Shown here one piece after another: positions 58,801-64,000 of a stretch of 64,000 nucleotides of DNA (position 1 is the stretch's first letter; each line of letters starts with the position of its first letter). The notes under the pieces were generated by a model, which saw only the letters and a list, made by a program, of their open reading frames with translations, had not been told where the DNA came from and made no database searches. The stretch is from Siderastrea radians. Its lineage: Eukaryota; Cnidaria; Anthozoa; Scleractinia; Rhizangiidae. The DNA lies in assembly GCA_964017195.1 (NCBI GenBank), contig OZ024889.1, positions 59,543,858 to 59,607,857 of the forward strand. The letters are read 5' to 3'. A program made the translations under genes and the position numbers.

Positions 58801-60863
58801 ATCTGTTCTTTACTGGGGTATAAAGGGGCATCCATGTGACCGAAATGAAGCCAGGCAATTGGTTTATTACCTCATGCATAATTAATGAGTTTGAGAATTT
58901 CATTTCCAGGTCAGGAAAGTCATGGAAATTAAGTGGTTGTCATAGGAAGTCATGGAAAATGAAGTTCATTGTACAAAATACATTCAGCAGTTGTTGTTGT
59001 TTTTTTTTTTTTCGGAAATGAAAAAGCAAGAACAGAAAATTAGTAGTTCACAAAATGGATCTAGATCACGTTTTTTGAAAGCAAAAGGCCCAGTTTAGGG
59101 CATTGAAAAGGTTGAAAGGTGATGGAAAAAGTCCTGGAAAATACTGGAATTTTAGGGCTTGAATCCGGGCCATGGTCTGGAGTGAGATACTGAAATCACA
59201 CAGCCGTTGCTTGGTGTTCTTGGTAGGAATGAAGGAATATCACTGCACATAACACCTTGTATGCTTTGTTTCATTCACATGGCCCCAAAAATTATCAAAC
59301 ACCATAAATGTCCGCTAAAAAGCCCTCGGCTCATATTAATTTTGTCCAAAAGGCTTTTCTGGTGTTTTTTTTTTTGGTCTGAAAATGAGGGATTTTGCAT
59401 CTGAAAATGCTGCGTGAGAAGGAATGTGAGTACAATGTGGAGAAATTGCCCTTTCTTTCAAATACTATCTGTATGCTCCCCAAGAAATATAAGAACAGCA
59501 TAAGGAATACAATACGACAAAAACAATGATTGTAGGATCAAACTTTAAAATTACCTCATTTCATACAATGTTATTTGTTTGTTTGCTTTTGCAGTGCCTG
59601 TTGTGGTAAACAGGTCTGTTGTGGTAAATAGGCCCGTTGTTGTTCTTGTTGCGAATGAGACTTGGAGGGCTTAAAATTATGTTATTGTGTGTGAAATGGA
59701 TGTGAACTGCATGTGAAATACCGTAAACTGCCACTTATAAGCCCTGGGCTTATACAACTTCGTAAGGGGTTTTGGGTGGGCTTATAAAGTAACGGAGGGG
59801 CTTATATCCGCCGGGACTGAAATATAAGCGGACTGAAAAAAACGTTTTGAAATGAACCACAGCAGTGTTAATCGAAATACGTTTTTGATTTATCAGTTTT
59901 TAATTAACCTTTGAAACGTCATAACATTTTAACAACAAAATCAAAACTGTAACAACACGAACGTAACCGTAACGTAACAAAACAGAAGCAGTGTTCTGTG
60001 AGTGTGCTTGATATTAAGGAAACAAGGAAAACTAAAAGGGGGGCTTATATCCGGGGGGGGGGGGGCTTATAACCGCATGTATTTTTTTGTTTACAGGTAG
60101 ATGGGCCTATAACCGGAGGGGCTTATAAGCGGCAGTTTACGGTATATTAACCATGTGGAATTCTGTGCGTGAAAATAAGTTTCACACACAGAATTGAAGT
60201 TTCACATGATCTCACTTCAATGAAACTGGCACCATGGGGTACTCCCTGTAGTGTGCTATACGGGGAGGCTCCGCCCAAAAGGAGTGCTTTTTAAAGCTCG
60301 TGGTATATTAAAGGGAAGGGAAAATTGCCATTTTAGTATACGAAAGGGTCACAAAATCAGCTGCAAAGTGGAAGAAATGGTGGCTAAAGCGAAGTATAGC
60401 AAAGGGTGCCACATTTTGGCAGAAATGACTATGCAACTGAATCAGAACTACTGAAAACCTGGGAAAATGTGGAGATTATAGAAAATTCTATTGTCTTGGC
60501 TTGTCCTTGAGGTATAAGAAAGGGGTACAGTTTTGTTCTAGGTATATGAAAGGGGTACCTGCATTTTGGTAAAAATTTGTATATTAAAGGGTAAGGGTTT
60601 GAACCTAGCTCCAGGTGCAGCCTCCCTGCATAAAACTTTAATGAGTAGCCCCCCCCCCCCCGGAACTGGCAGCATCATTACTATAATTTTTATATAACGT
60701 CCTAAAGTTTATTGTTTAATTATTTTATTCTCAGCATCCTCTTGCACTGACTTTAACCATCAAGTATGTCTTGAAGGGATCCCATGAGGAGCGAACCAAG
60801 CACACCGTAGAGGTGTTTAATTCCAAAGAGTTTGGAATTGCTGCAGCTTTCCTTAACGACTGA
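24296..60863 (+). CDS. MALT1: MALT1-like paracaspase, plus-strand paralogue (exon-spanning)
   Basis: By homology, protease/scaffold of CARD-BCL10-MALT1 signalling to NF-kB, cytosolic. Fifteen coding exons with GT-AG borders join in continuous phase: 24296-24436, 36312-36468, 39131-39394, 40126-40167, 41920-42180, 48125-48166, 48490-48522, 48859-49258, 50270-50347, 52674-52795, 53457-53606, 55347-55513, 56958-57017, 57423-57539, 60735-60863 (2,163 nt, 720 residues; human MALT1 has 824). Domains: death domain (1-99), Ig1, short linker, Ig2, Ser/Pro linker, caspase-like domain, Ig3. Catalytic His (YFAGHGFEEGG) and Cys (LLDICRKR), the aspartates matching D365 and D462, the glutamate matching E500, and the Trp matching W580 (KLWHDIH) are present. 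Ig2 lacks its first Cys. Extra small phase-1 exons in the 5.9-kb intron after Ig2 cannot be excluded. A 5' non-coding exon probably precedes exon 1. Confidence 0.92.
24820..24873. repeat. (TAA)n microsatellite
   Basis: About 17 consecutive TAA units. Confidence 0.95.
24940..25350. mobile_element. Inverted-repeat pair around a 300-bp core
   Basis: TGTCATATGGATGTGCCTAT at about 24945 is matched in inverse by ATAGGCACATCCGTATGACA at about 25335; both arms continue through GAGCTGAAGGAACAC. Limits approximate. Confidence 0.62.
25478..25712. mobile_element. MITE with CCCGGTTGTTCGAAA ends
   Basis: CCCGGTTGTTCGAAA...GCTAACCTGGGATTA at the left and its imperfect complement TAATCCTGGGTTAGC...TTTTGAACAACTGGG at the right. 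Confidence 0.68.
25731..25907 (+). pseudogene. Possible acidic, Ser/Thr-rich coding fragment
   Basis: Open for 58 codons to a TAA, with no ATG at its start. The composition is protein-like: many Glu, Asp, Ser and Thr, ending GRTVRPRAQEE. It abuts a MITE. It could be the last exon of a transposon-encoded or unrelated gene, or chance. No family recognised. Confidence 0.25.
27151..27155. other. Target-site duplication TATCG, left
   Basis: Direct repeat of 33089-33093, immediately outside the LTRs. Five bases fits BEL/Pao integration. Confidence 0.88.
27156..27502 (+). repeat. BEL/Pao element, 5' LTR
   Basis: 347 bases, TG...CA ends, nearly identical to 32743-33088 apart from scattered substitutions (for example near the last ten bases) and one length change. 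High identity indicates a fairly recent insertion. Confidence 0.93.
27521..27757 (+). repeat. 110-bp tandem repeat in the BEL leader
   Basis: Units begin AGATTACGCCGAATCGAGTT at 27521 and 27631, with a partial third at 27741. They lie between the 5' LTR and gag, where packaging or translation signals normally are. Confidence 0.9.
27922..28911 (+). CDS. BEL gag region
   Basis: 329 residues. The N-terminal part is predicted helical; a DUF1759-type segment follows (PVPTWDGGRRSYARWKKEF at about residue 152). The frame stops just before the zinc-knuckle region, which continues in another frame. Confidence 0.85.
   Translation: MPPKVDVKTLAGKMENAVNILYELMEEFETIFSVKPELKTLEAAFTHVETRYRQIKKQQETILDKLVDEGAATDERPFLTTRKLGDKAKADFLQIALKFAAYQKEQNSSEASRKDSETLEALTSSMSSVTSAVAKMADTLGSKPNLSGLQRLPVPTWDGGRRSYARWKKEFNHWMTKYGQDKDEQLQRFRNALPKGSWWTDQVKTCKTIDSAWNILATEFADRGKLMDELLSEINNLKPVRRDSKSFTHFATTVSCYVNDMEDNGCPVLESSEAPFLMSQLLSKLDPNDNSHFGREMKREGKQETISNLIAWLHQEASIRSPRQKELRL
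28904..30097 (+). pseudogene. BEL zinc-knuckle and protease region, frame-shifted
   Basis: Open through two Cys/His clusters (CPLGCKTKHHLAAC and WRCRKCLRAHHTNDC) and an aspartic protease motif LDSGSNTSLL (DSG at 29414). The frame ends at 30097, where pol resumes one frame away. Confidence 0.85.
30080..30939 (+). pseudogene. BEL reverse transcriptase region
   Basis: Contains RT blocks with VRLVFDSSSKG, LNDYLEKGPN and the catalytic YVDD at 30652-30663. The frame is lost at about 30930. Confidence 0.87.
30905..31921 (+). pseudogene. BEL RT end, RNase H and linker
   Basis: RNase H signatures GFCDAGEKAYGA, PRLELMGC, FWVDSSTILSWI and SNPADILTRG are visible. A repetitive linker (KHEA.. units at about 31690-31770) follows, then a premature stop at 31921. 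Confidence 0.85.
31860..32613 (+). pseudogene. BEL integrase remnant
   Basis: Only the later part of the catalytic core (WSDRGTNFVGA, then HQNGVMETLIKS) and the C-terminal domain remain. The zinc-binding N-terminus and the segment with the first catalytic Asp are missing, so this copy cannot supply integrase. Confidence 0.85.
32743..33088 (+). repeat. BEL/Pao element, 3' LTR
   Basis: 346 bases, preceded directly by the purine-rich ACTGGGGCGGAG (polypurine tract), ending CA before TATCG at 33089-33093. Confidence 0.93.
35797..35915. mobile_element. Palindrome of the TGTTTCATCAGGTATCC family, copy 1
   Basis: GAGTGTTTCATCAGGTATCC and its complement GATATCCTGATGAAACACTC bound about 70 bases. 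Flanking sequence (CATAATTCTTGGAGAAATTC complement) is also shared with 54420-54480. Confidence 0.72.
36312..36468 (+). CDS. Paracaspase(+) exon 2: death domain, second half
   Basis: Encodes VSAFERESM...GGSPSISLLTDLGHRC...ILEYH, matching the GSPS segment of MALT1 death domains. Acceptor CTCCTAG, donor G|GTAATT (weak), phase 1 out. Confidence 0.88.
36500..36715. repeat. AGGATCCT-rich repeat, copy 1
   Basis: At least ten variants of CAGGATCCTAC / AAGATCCTGT in both orientations. Related pieces lie at 42645-42705 and 47240-47485, all inside introns of this gene. Confidence 0.7.
37848..38024. mobile_element. Palindromic MITE with AATAGGCCATTTCC ends
   Basis: Arms of about 85 bases: AATAGGCCATTTCCAAATTG and its complement at the right; the centre pairs GAAAATGAGTTTT with AAAACTCGTTTTC. 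Confidence 0.75.
38740..38980. mobile_element. Palindromic MITE with TAAAGC(A/G)GCCTTC ends
   Basis: About 70-base arms (TAAAGCAGCCTTCAAATGCC; GTGTGAAGGCCGCTTTA at the right), a pattern repeated internally by GGTGTGTGTGAAC / GTTCACACACACC. Confidence 0.75.
39131..39394 (+). CDS. Paracaspase(+) exon 3: Ig1
   Basis: Complete Ig domain: Cys in TLRCKATG, Trp in YQWVKDG, Cys in YECIVSN. Acceptor CAATACAG, donor CAG|GTGAGT, phase 1 in and out. Confidence 0.92.
40126..40167 (+). CDS. Paracaspase(+) exon 4: Ig1-Ig2 linker
   Basis: 42 nt, VPNGDIPHQVKPPQ, phase 1 in and out, so it can be skipped without loss of frame. Acceptor CTCAATAG, donor AAG|GTACAA (weak). The minus-strand gene has no equivalent. 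Confidence 0.62.
40449..40997. mobile_element. Tc1/mariner-pogo-like MITE
   Basis: TA-CAGTTGGACCTCCCATAAGC at the left and GGTCGCATAGGGAGGTTTGACTG-TA at the right; TA duplication and CAGT ends fit that superfamily. Internal repeats of TGGTCGCTTA(C/T). A degenerate relative lies at about 20635-20780. Confidence 0.75.
41920..42180 (+). CDS. Paracaspase(+) exon 5: Ig2
   Basis: Ig domain with Trp in YQWYKDG and second Cys in YGCRVEN. The position of the first Cys is Val (SLRVEVLES). Acceptor TTTTGTCAG, donor TGTG|GTGGGT, phase 1. Confidence 0.87.
44854..45727. mobile_element. Large fold-back element
   Basis: Left arm 44854 to about 45130 and right arm about 45440 to 45727 are inverted copies (for example AGAGCCACATGCACTACG versus CGTAGTGCATGTGGCTCTC; TGACCAATCACATGCGAGACC versus GGTCTCGCATATGATTGGTCA). 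Arms of roughly 250-280 bases, AT-rich loop of about 300. No coding capacity. Confidence 0.78.
45893..46304. mobile_element. MITE with TACCTTATTGGTACTTAATT ends
   Basis: TACCTTATTGGTACTTAATT and AATTAAGTACCAATAAGGTA are perfect inverses 412 bases apart; TA may be the target duplication. TTTCGCG motifs recur inside. Confidence 0.82.
46393..46690. repeat. Direct repeat, two copies 234 bases apart
   Basis: CCTGTTTCGTGTAGAAAGCC...GGCAAAGAGTTTGAAAG at about 46397-46452 and again at about 46630-46680, differing at few positions. Confidence 0.8.
47240..47485. repeat. AGATCCT-rich repeat, copy 3
   Basis: Dense AAGATCCT / AGGATCTT variants in both orientations, ending TTTTTTTACCAGGG. Confidence 0.68.
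48125..48166 (+). CDS. Paracaspase(+) exon 6: linker
   Basis: 42 nt (ALAPNGYGAVFDQS). Strong polypyrimidine tract before CTAG; donor CAG|GTAGGA; phase 1 both ends. Confidence 0.7.
48490..48522 (+). CDS. Paracaspase(+) exon 7: linker
   Basis: 33 nt (ARGRPSQLTQR). Acceptor CTTAACAG, donor GAG|GTAAGC; phase 1 both ends. Confidence 0.65.
48859..49258 (+). CDS. Paracaspase(+) exon 8: caspase-like p20
   Basis: 400 nt in one exon, from TDKIALVIGNRDY to LLDICRKR. It holds the catalytic His (FAGHGFEEGG), catalytic Cys (DIC) and the Asp in TCNDAKTF aligned with human D365. Acceptor CTCCTCAG, donor AG|GTAGGA, phase 2. Confidence 0.95.
49598..49817. mobile_element. AT-rich short interspersed repeat, copy 3
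   Basis: TTTTAACCCTTTTAGCCCCA to GGGGGTTAAAGGGTTTT, with TAAGGAGAAATTAGATGCTTG shared with copy 1. Confidence 0.65.
50270..50347 (+). CDS. Paracaspase(+) exon 9
   Basis: 78 nt, product ends AQAVMGFAT, matching the strand before the p10 region in MALT1. Acceptor CTGACAG, donor AC|GTAAGT, phase 2. Confidence 0.85.
50571..50632 (-). ncRNA. Hammerhead-like ribozyme core, left copy
   Basis: On the minus strand CTGATGA, a short GACT/AGTC helix, GAAA, then CG-TTG-CG-ATC follow in hammerhead order. Helix II and a minimal helix III can be drawn; helix I next to the core is not clear. Hammerhead motifs are known in Penelope-like elements. Confidence 0.5.
51802..51905 (+). repeat. Inverted terminal copy with decayed hammerhead core
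   Basis: CCTGATGAAGACTAGCAGTA, then AGTC and AAAA in place of GAAA, then TTAACAACTCAAAGTGATTCC. It is the inverse of 50519-50625 and appears inactive. Confidence 0.7.
52674..52795 (+). CDS. Paracaspase(+) exon 10: p10 region
   Basis: Starts CPQSEAYERRQDPNGMYMK; the Glu in AYE aligns with human E500. Acceptor TGCACAG, donor CAG|GTAGGA, phase 1. Confidence 0.88.
53457..53606 (+). CDS. Paracaspase(+) exon 11: start of Ig3 region
   Basis: Encodes NQWVERQRPQYHTTTTRSFS...KLWHDIH. The Trp in KLW aligns with W580 of human MALT1, an allosteric position. PDEHAD (53558-53575) fits the TRAF6-binding pattern PxExx-acidic/aromatic. Acceptor TTCCAAG, donor A|GTAAGT. Confidence 0.85.
54250..54720. mobile_element. 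TGTTTCATCAGG-family palindromes, copies 2 and 3
   Basis: Two adjacent inverted-repeat pairs (about 54285-54409 and 54581-54717) with the same ends as 35797-35915 and 57700-57840, joined by a segment containing CATAATTCTTGGAGAAATTC. Confidence 0.7.
54745..55290. repeat. Tandem duplication, about 260-bp unit
   Basis: AAAACCAAAACCAAAGTAAT at about 54775 and again at about 55033; each unit contains several (T)GATTGG / CCAAT motifs and ends in CACTCAATTGAAAACCGCTC. An inverted fragment of that end (TTTTCAATAGAGCG) starts the array. The second unit is less GC-rich and more diverged. Confidence 0.82.
55347..55513 (+). CDS. Paracaspase(+) exon 12: Ig3
   Basis: Encodes LPQKRHIKIESGIRIEISF...LMLQNLPL, aligned with the Ig3 strands after W580 in human MALT1. 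Acceptor CCTCCAG, donor TTG|GTAATT, phase 0 out. Confidence 0.85.
55677..56075. mobile_element. Inverted-repeat element with TAAGGACGCTGCC ends
   Basis: TAAGGACGCTGCCTCC and GGAGGCACCATCCTTA bound 399 bases with strong internal pairing (AATGCATG(G/C)(T/C)TACCC arms). Confidence 0.75.
56145..56351. mobile_element. Inverted-repeat element with AAATATCCATACC ends, copy B
   Basis: Second copy of the element at 13561-13753: TGTGTTGTTCCAAAAAATATCC to GGATATAATTTTTCTGGAACC. Confidence 0.7.
56495..56911. mobile_element. MITE with TACCGTAAACTGCC ends, copy 1
   Basis: TACCGTAAACTGCCGCTTAT and CTTATAAGCCACAGTTTATGGTA in inverted order, 417 bases. Sub-terminal ATAAGCCCC repeats. Confidence 0.83.
56958..57017 (+). 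CDS. Paracaspase(+) exon 13
   Basis: 60 nt, DVQNIHFHPATTNVLRQVVQ; phase 0 both ends; acceptor TTTTTAG, donor CAG|GTAAGA. Confidence 0.82.
57423..57539 (+). CDS. Paracaspase(+) exon 14
   Basis: 117 nt with a Ser-rich loop (DKSSSSPVER) and NIQRLK, which matches the LQKLK of human MALT1. Acceptor TTCAACAG, donor AAG|GTATCT; phase 0. Confidence 0.82.
57700..57840. mobile_element. TGTTTCATCAGG-family palindrome, copy 4
   Basis: ATATCAACAACTCGGGCTTC... and its complement ending GAGTTGTTGATAT: about 55-base, nearly perfect arms around a 30-base centre. The best-preserved copy in the window. Confidence 0.8.
58440..58795. mobile_element. Inverted-repeat element containing a 20-bp minisatellite
   Basis: Perfect inverted arms of about 38 bases (GCAAGAACATCATGCTAGCC at 58490; ATTAGTGCC... 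to 58740) enclose about five copies of TCACTTTCCTTCATTTGTAC (58590-58695). Outer sequence carries CACACGTGTTTGG palindromes. Confidence 0.82.
59719..60144. mobile_element. MITE with TACCGTAAACTGCC ends, copy 2 (inverted)
   Basis: 426 bases, TACCGTAAACTGCC to GGCAGTTTACGGTA, in the opposite orientation to 56495-56911; the inner sequence (about ATTAAAAACGTATTTTGAT) is shared in reverse. Confidence 0.83.
60735..60863 (+). CDS. Paracaspase(+) exon 15: last coding exon
   Basis: 43 codons including TGA: HPLALTLTIKYVLKGSHEE to AAAFLND, matching the last Ig3 strand of MALT1 (HLVFTVCLSY region). The long low-complexity C-terminal tail of vertebrate MALT1 is absent. Acceptor TATTCTCAG. Confidence 0.87.
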   Translation, partial: HPLALTLTIKYVLKGSHEERTKHTVEVFNSKEFGIAAAFLND

Positions 60864-62083
60864 TTTCTACAACTGATGCTTGTTTATATGCTAAAGGGAT
60901 TGCAGTAAGAGCATACCAAACACACAGAGAAGCTGAATTTCAAGAACTTTAGAATTGCTACTGAAGAGCTGCATTCCAATTAAGGATAATATTGTTACTG
61001 AAGTGTGTACAACCAGAAATTGTAGAATAGATATATGTTAATAATATTAGTTATTAGTACACTCTTGTGACGTGTATTGTAGATTTATCCAAGATGACTA
61101 ATAATTGGTACGCAATGTATACTGACCAAACCAGTGGATAGTGTTTTTTTTAGCACTCTGATTGGCTACTCTACCTCGGGATAGCATCTGCTATTCACCT
61201 CCTGATATTTGGGATTTTCCTCATTTCTCGGGAAAGAAGAAACTGTATTTGGTGCGGGCTGTCTACTGGTTTGGTATATATTTCACCTCAGTGTCGGTGA
61301 AGAGTGGTATATACTTCTCCCGCCACTATGCGGCTCGACAAATATCCACTGGTCACTACTCACCTCTACTCTGGTGAATAATAATGCTAATTATATAATT
61401 ATTGAACCTCATCATTGGACCTGTAGTGAACAAAATTCACACTAAGGCTGTACAAACCCATTATATTGAATATGGCCTTACAATTTGATAACAGGCTGAA
61501 TTCCACCTCTGTAAGTAAACACTATCTACAACACTAAAGTTCCATGGCATTAGAGGAAATAATAGGTGATAGTAAAGAATAATAATTATTATTTAATATT
61601 TTACAGCAAATTTGTGCTATAGTGTAGCGACTTTAATTTAATTTGTATGGTTTCCTGGAGACTGACCAACCAATCCGAATTTTTAGGAGGCTTCAAATTA
61701 TGAAACAAATTGAGTTCAGTTTCAGTATTGAATTGTTTCTTGGAAGCTGTCCTCAAATTCTGCAGTAACACAATGGTGCAGTGGAATAATGCATGGCAAT
61801 GCACGTGTTCTTAATGTCACCTTAAACCTTGTTACCAGGGTTATTGCACTCAAGTTTAAAGATATTTTTCCCTCTTTCTCCCCCAAACTGTCCCCAACTA
61901 AATTTAGCAAGAAAATAAAACCAGCCACCTAAAAACACAAAGACAACTCGAGCTTAACTGTTTGCTCTGTTTTTCTAATAGGGAAACCCAAAAGGAAATG
62001 GCCACCATTTTGAAAAACTTGCATTTGGTAGAATTGACCAATTTGAACATTTTTCAGTGGTTATAGGGCATCTTAGTGGCCAC
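60864..62083. other. 3' flank of paracaspase(+)
   Basis: Probable 3' UTR followed by intergenic DNA. A degenerate echo of the last exon lies at about 60890-60980. AATAAA occurs at 61914 and 62454, but neither can be assigned. An inverted-repeat-rich patch with TTCACC/GGTGAA motifs spans about 61160-61385. No gene recognised. Confidence 0.5.
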
Positions 62084-62142
62084 CCTGTGAGCAGAGCCTT
62101 TCTTAAACTCCGCGGAGTTAGGAAAGGTTCTGCTCACAGGGT
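62084..62142. mobile_element. Small palindromic element, copy B
   Basis: ACCCTGTGAGCAGAGCCTTT to the complement AAAGGTTCTGCTCACAGGGT, 59 bases; centre ACTCCGCGGAGT is itself palindromic. Same ends as 12927-13002. Confidence 0.78.
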
Positions 62143-62648
62143 GCTTAGTGGCGGACTGTTCCGAAAATGTAACAAAATGCTACAAAGACCACCCATGTGG
62201 GCCACTTGTGTCCAAGTCAGGTTTTACCCACAGGTCTGTCTTCAAATTCTGATTAGATAGGCAATCTCCACTAAATTCCTGGCAAACCATAAACTTCAAT
62301 GGTGAAGATATATACATGTATAGTGGTTGTCTTCTCTTTGACACTCTAAATGGTTTATTTAATGAAGACAAGTCATTTTAGTTGTAATTTTTTTTTATCT
62401 TGTAAGAATTAAGCACAATAGTAAACTTAATGTGGTCTCCTTTTATACATTATAATAAACTAACAAAAGCAGAGAGATTGAACTGTTTCTTGTTGTCATG
62501 GAGCCTAGGGGACTCTAACAAGGCTTAATTTCTATTGAAAAGGTGGTTGTAGGTGATCCCTGGGGCAAAGAGGGGAGGGGGGGGAGGGGTGACTCAGATA
62601 AAAGTGATAGGCATGCTCAACAGAAATTTGGAAATGGACCCTAAAAGG

Positions 62649-62880
62649 GTAGCGGGGCATGGTGGTACAATGGTTGGACTTCAGATCTGAAGTTTGATGG
62701 TTCAAGGCCTGGTTCCTGTCATCATGTTGTTTCCGTAGACAAGAAACTTAACCCCACATTGTTTCTTTCCACCTACGTGTATAAATGGGTACAGGTAACT
62801 TACTGCTCGGGGTAATCCTTCGATGGACTAGCATCCCATCCAGTGGGGTGTAACAATACTCTAAGATGCTCTTCCCTTAG
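62649..62880 (+). mobile_element. tRNA-type SINE
   Basis: The head resembles a tRNA with an A-box-like TGGTACAATGG and a B-box-like GGTTCAAGGCC about 35 bases later, followed by a non-tRNA body (AGACAAGAAACTTAACCCCA, ATAAATGGGTACAGGTAAC, CTAGCATCCCATCCAG). Pieces of the same body occur at 22710-22850, 23250-23500 and 26340-26500. The cloverleaf is decayed. Confidence 0.7.
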
Positions 62881-63267
62881 AAGTACCTTAAACTGAGCTC
62901 ATGCATGCGGCTCCCCAAGAGTACCTTCCCTGAAAAGTAGTTCCAGCAATGTTTTACCAGTTCTTGCCCTAAGACACTGCTAAGAGGCAGCATTATAATG
63001 CCATTCGCTGCACAACCTCAATTGTTAACCCCTCAAAGGTTTGACAAGTAGCCCTGTCACTTTTATTTGGGAGCCCCCCCCCCCCTCCTGGGCCACAGGA
63101 GGTCAGCAGCTGATGAATGTCAACCAGTTCACGTGGGACACTGGTTTGAGCTCTGCAGCGGCAGAAATCCAGCCTGGAATAGAAGACCACACTGTCTGGC
63201 CTGCCATTAATGCTTGAACACACTAAGGTACAAGCTGGGTTCCTGATTTGGATCCTGGAAATCCTAG

Positions 63268-63490
63268 AAAGTCCTGGAATTTTATTCTGGCATTTTTTAG
63301 GACTGGAAAGTCCTGGAAAATTAATACAGGTCCTGGAAAGTCCTGGAATTTTATTCTGGCATTTTCTAGGACTGGAAAGTCCCGGAAAATTAATACAGGT
63401 CCTGGAAAGTCCTGGAATTTTATTCTGGCATTTTCCAGGACTTCAGTCCTGGAAAATTAATACAGGTTCTGGAAAGTCCTGGAAATCTAT
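63268..63490. repeat. 69-bp minisatellite
   Basis: AAAGTCCTGGAATTTTATTC begins units at 63268, 63337 and 63406, with a partial fourth at 63473. Each unit itself holds several (C)CTGGAAAGTCCTGG sub-repeats. Confidence 0.92.
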
Positions 63491-63779
63491 AAACTCTTGT
63501 AAACTAAATTGTTTTCTTTAAAAACAATTGTCTGCAGTATTATTTTTGGATTTCTATTTCGTAATTCACATGTAAAACAGCGTTTCTGATCGTTGTTATT
63601 TTGCTCGTTGCTGGTCGTTGTTATTTTGATCTCAAAAGCCGGTTAATTAATTTGTGAGCTGATTTATTTCAGATTCTTGCTGACCCTCGAAATAGATCGC
63701 TGGTCGTGCTTGTTTGGAAGTATGGGTACAGGGTCAGGAGATTTGCACAAATACAATGGCAGTTGCAGCAGCAAAACCT

Positions 63780-64000
63780 GAGAGAAATCTTACCGATATC
63801 GAGATTCTATGGAGATAAATCTCGCAAAGATCGAGACAGTCTCTGCGTTGCAACAGTAGAAATCTCGACATGAAATCGCCGAGATCGCGGCTATCCGCGC
63901 CGAGATTGTGACTTTCTCGCCGCGAACTCGTAGTTTGCAGCGAGATCGTGTTGCAATCTCACTTCTCGCTAGATAGCTTGGCGTGATATTTTGAAATCGC
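63780..64000. repeat. CGAGAT/ATCTCG-rich region at window end
   Basis: More than ten GAGAT(C)/(G)ATCTC motifs in both orientations within 220 bases. No gene seen; the feature runs off the window. Confidence 0.55.

Noticed and set aside
61162..61445. Overlapping 71- and 78-codon frames after the paracaspase
   Set aside because: Both run through an inverted-repeat-rich patch and have no domain or start context.
62649..62720. Functional tRNA gene
   Set aside because: A- and B-box-like motifs but no closing cloverleaf and a long SINE body.

Overview
This looks like nuclear DNA of a cnidarian, most likely an anthozoan such as a stony coral. The evidence is intronless replication-dependent histone genes in divergent pairs with animal-type 3' stem-loops, two intron-rich MALT1-type paracaspase genes, and AT-rich introns packed with fold-back elements, BEL/Pao, Penelope-like and LINE debris. 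The species call is inference; no sequence comparison was run.

Region 1 (1-10.3 kb) is the right end of a tandem histone cluster. The order is H3(+), H1(+), H2B(-), H2A(+), H4(-), H3(+), H1(+). This is one full unit plus the H3-H1 end of the previous one, with a period of about 7.3-7.4 kb. H2B/H2A and H4/H3 are divergent pairs with short shared promoters (CCAAT and TATA boxes). All seven genes end in the same stem-loop. No H2B follows the second H1, so the array ends here.

Region 2 (11.4-19.9 kb, minus strand) is a MALT1-like paracaspase: death domain, two Ig domains and a caspase-like domain, in seven exons whose phases join correctly. The catalytic His/Cys and the acidic residues that read an arginine substrate are kept. 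The C-terminal Ig3 region was not found before the histone array. Introns hold a (GT)n run, several inverted-repeat elements and a LINE tail flanked by a roughly 155-bp duplication.

Region 3 (19.9-24.3 kb) is the head-to-head interval between the two paracaspases. It holds candidate 5' non-coding exons for both genes, an NF-kB-like motif, SINE-like sequence and small inverted-repeat elements.

Region 4 (24.3-60.9 kb, plus strand) is the second paracaspase, reconstructed as 15 coding exons totalling 2,163 nt (720 residues) in continuous phase: death domain, Ig1, Ig2, linker, caspase-like domain and Ig3. Its first coding intron (11.9 kb) carries a BEL/Pao retrotransposon (27,156-33,088) with near-identical LTRs, a 5-bp target duplication and a broken coding region. 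A later intron carries a truncated Penelope-like element with RT and GIY-YIG remnants between inverted copies of a hammerhead-like motif.

Region 5 (60.9-64 kb) is intergenic: a small palindrome also present in region 2, a tRNA-type SINE and a 69-bp minisatellite.

In function, the histone genes supply S-phase chromatin. By homology, the paracaspases are proteases and scaffolds of the CARD/BCL10/MALT1-to-NF-kB pathway. The physical neighbourhood of the two gene sets need not mean a functional link.
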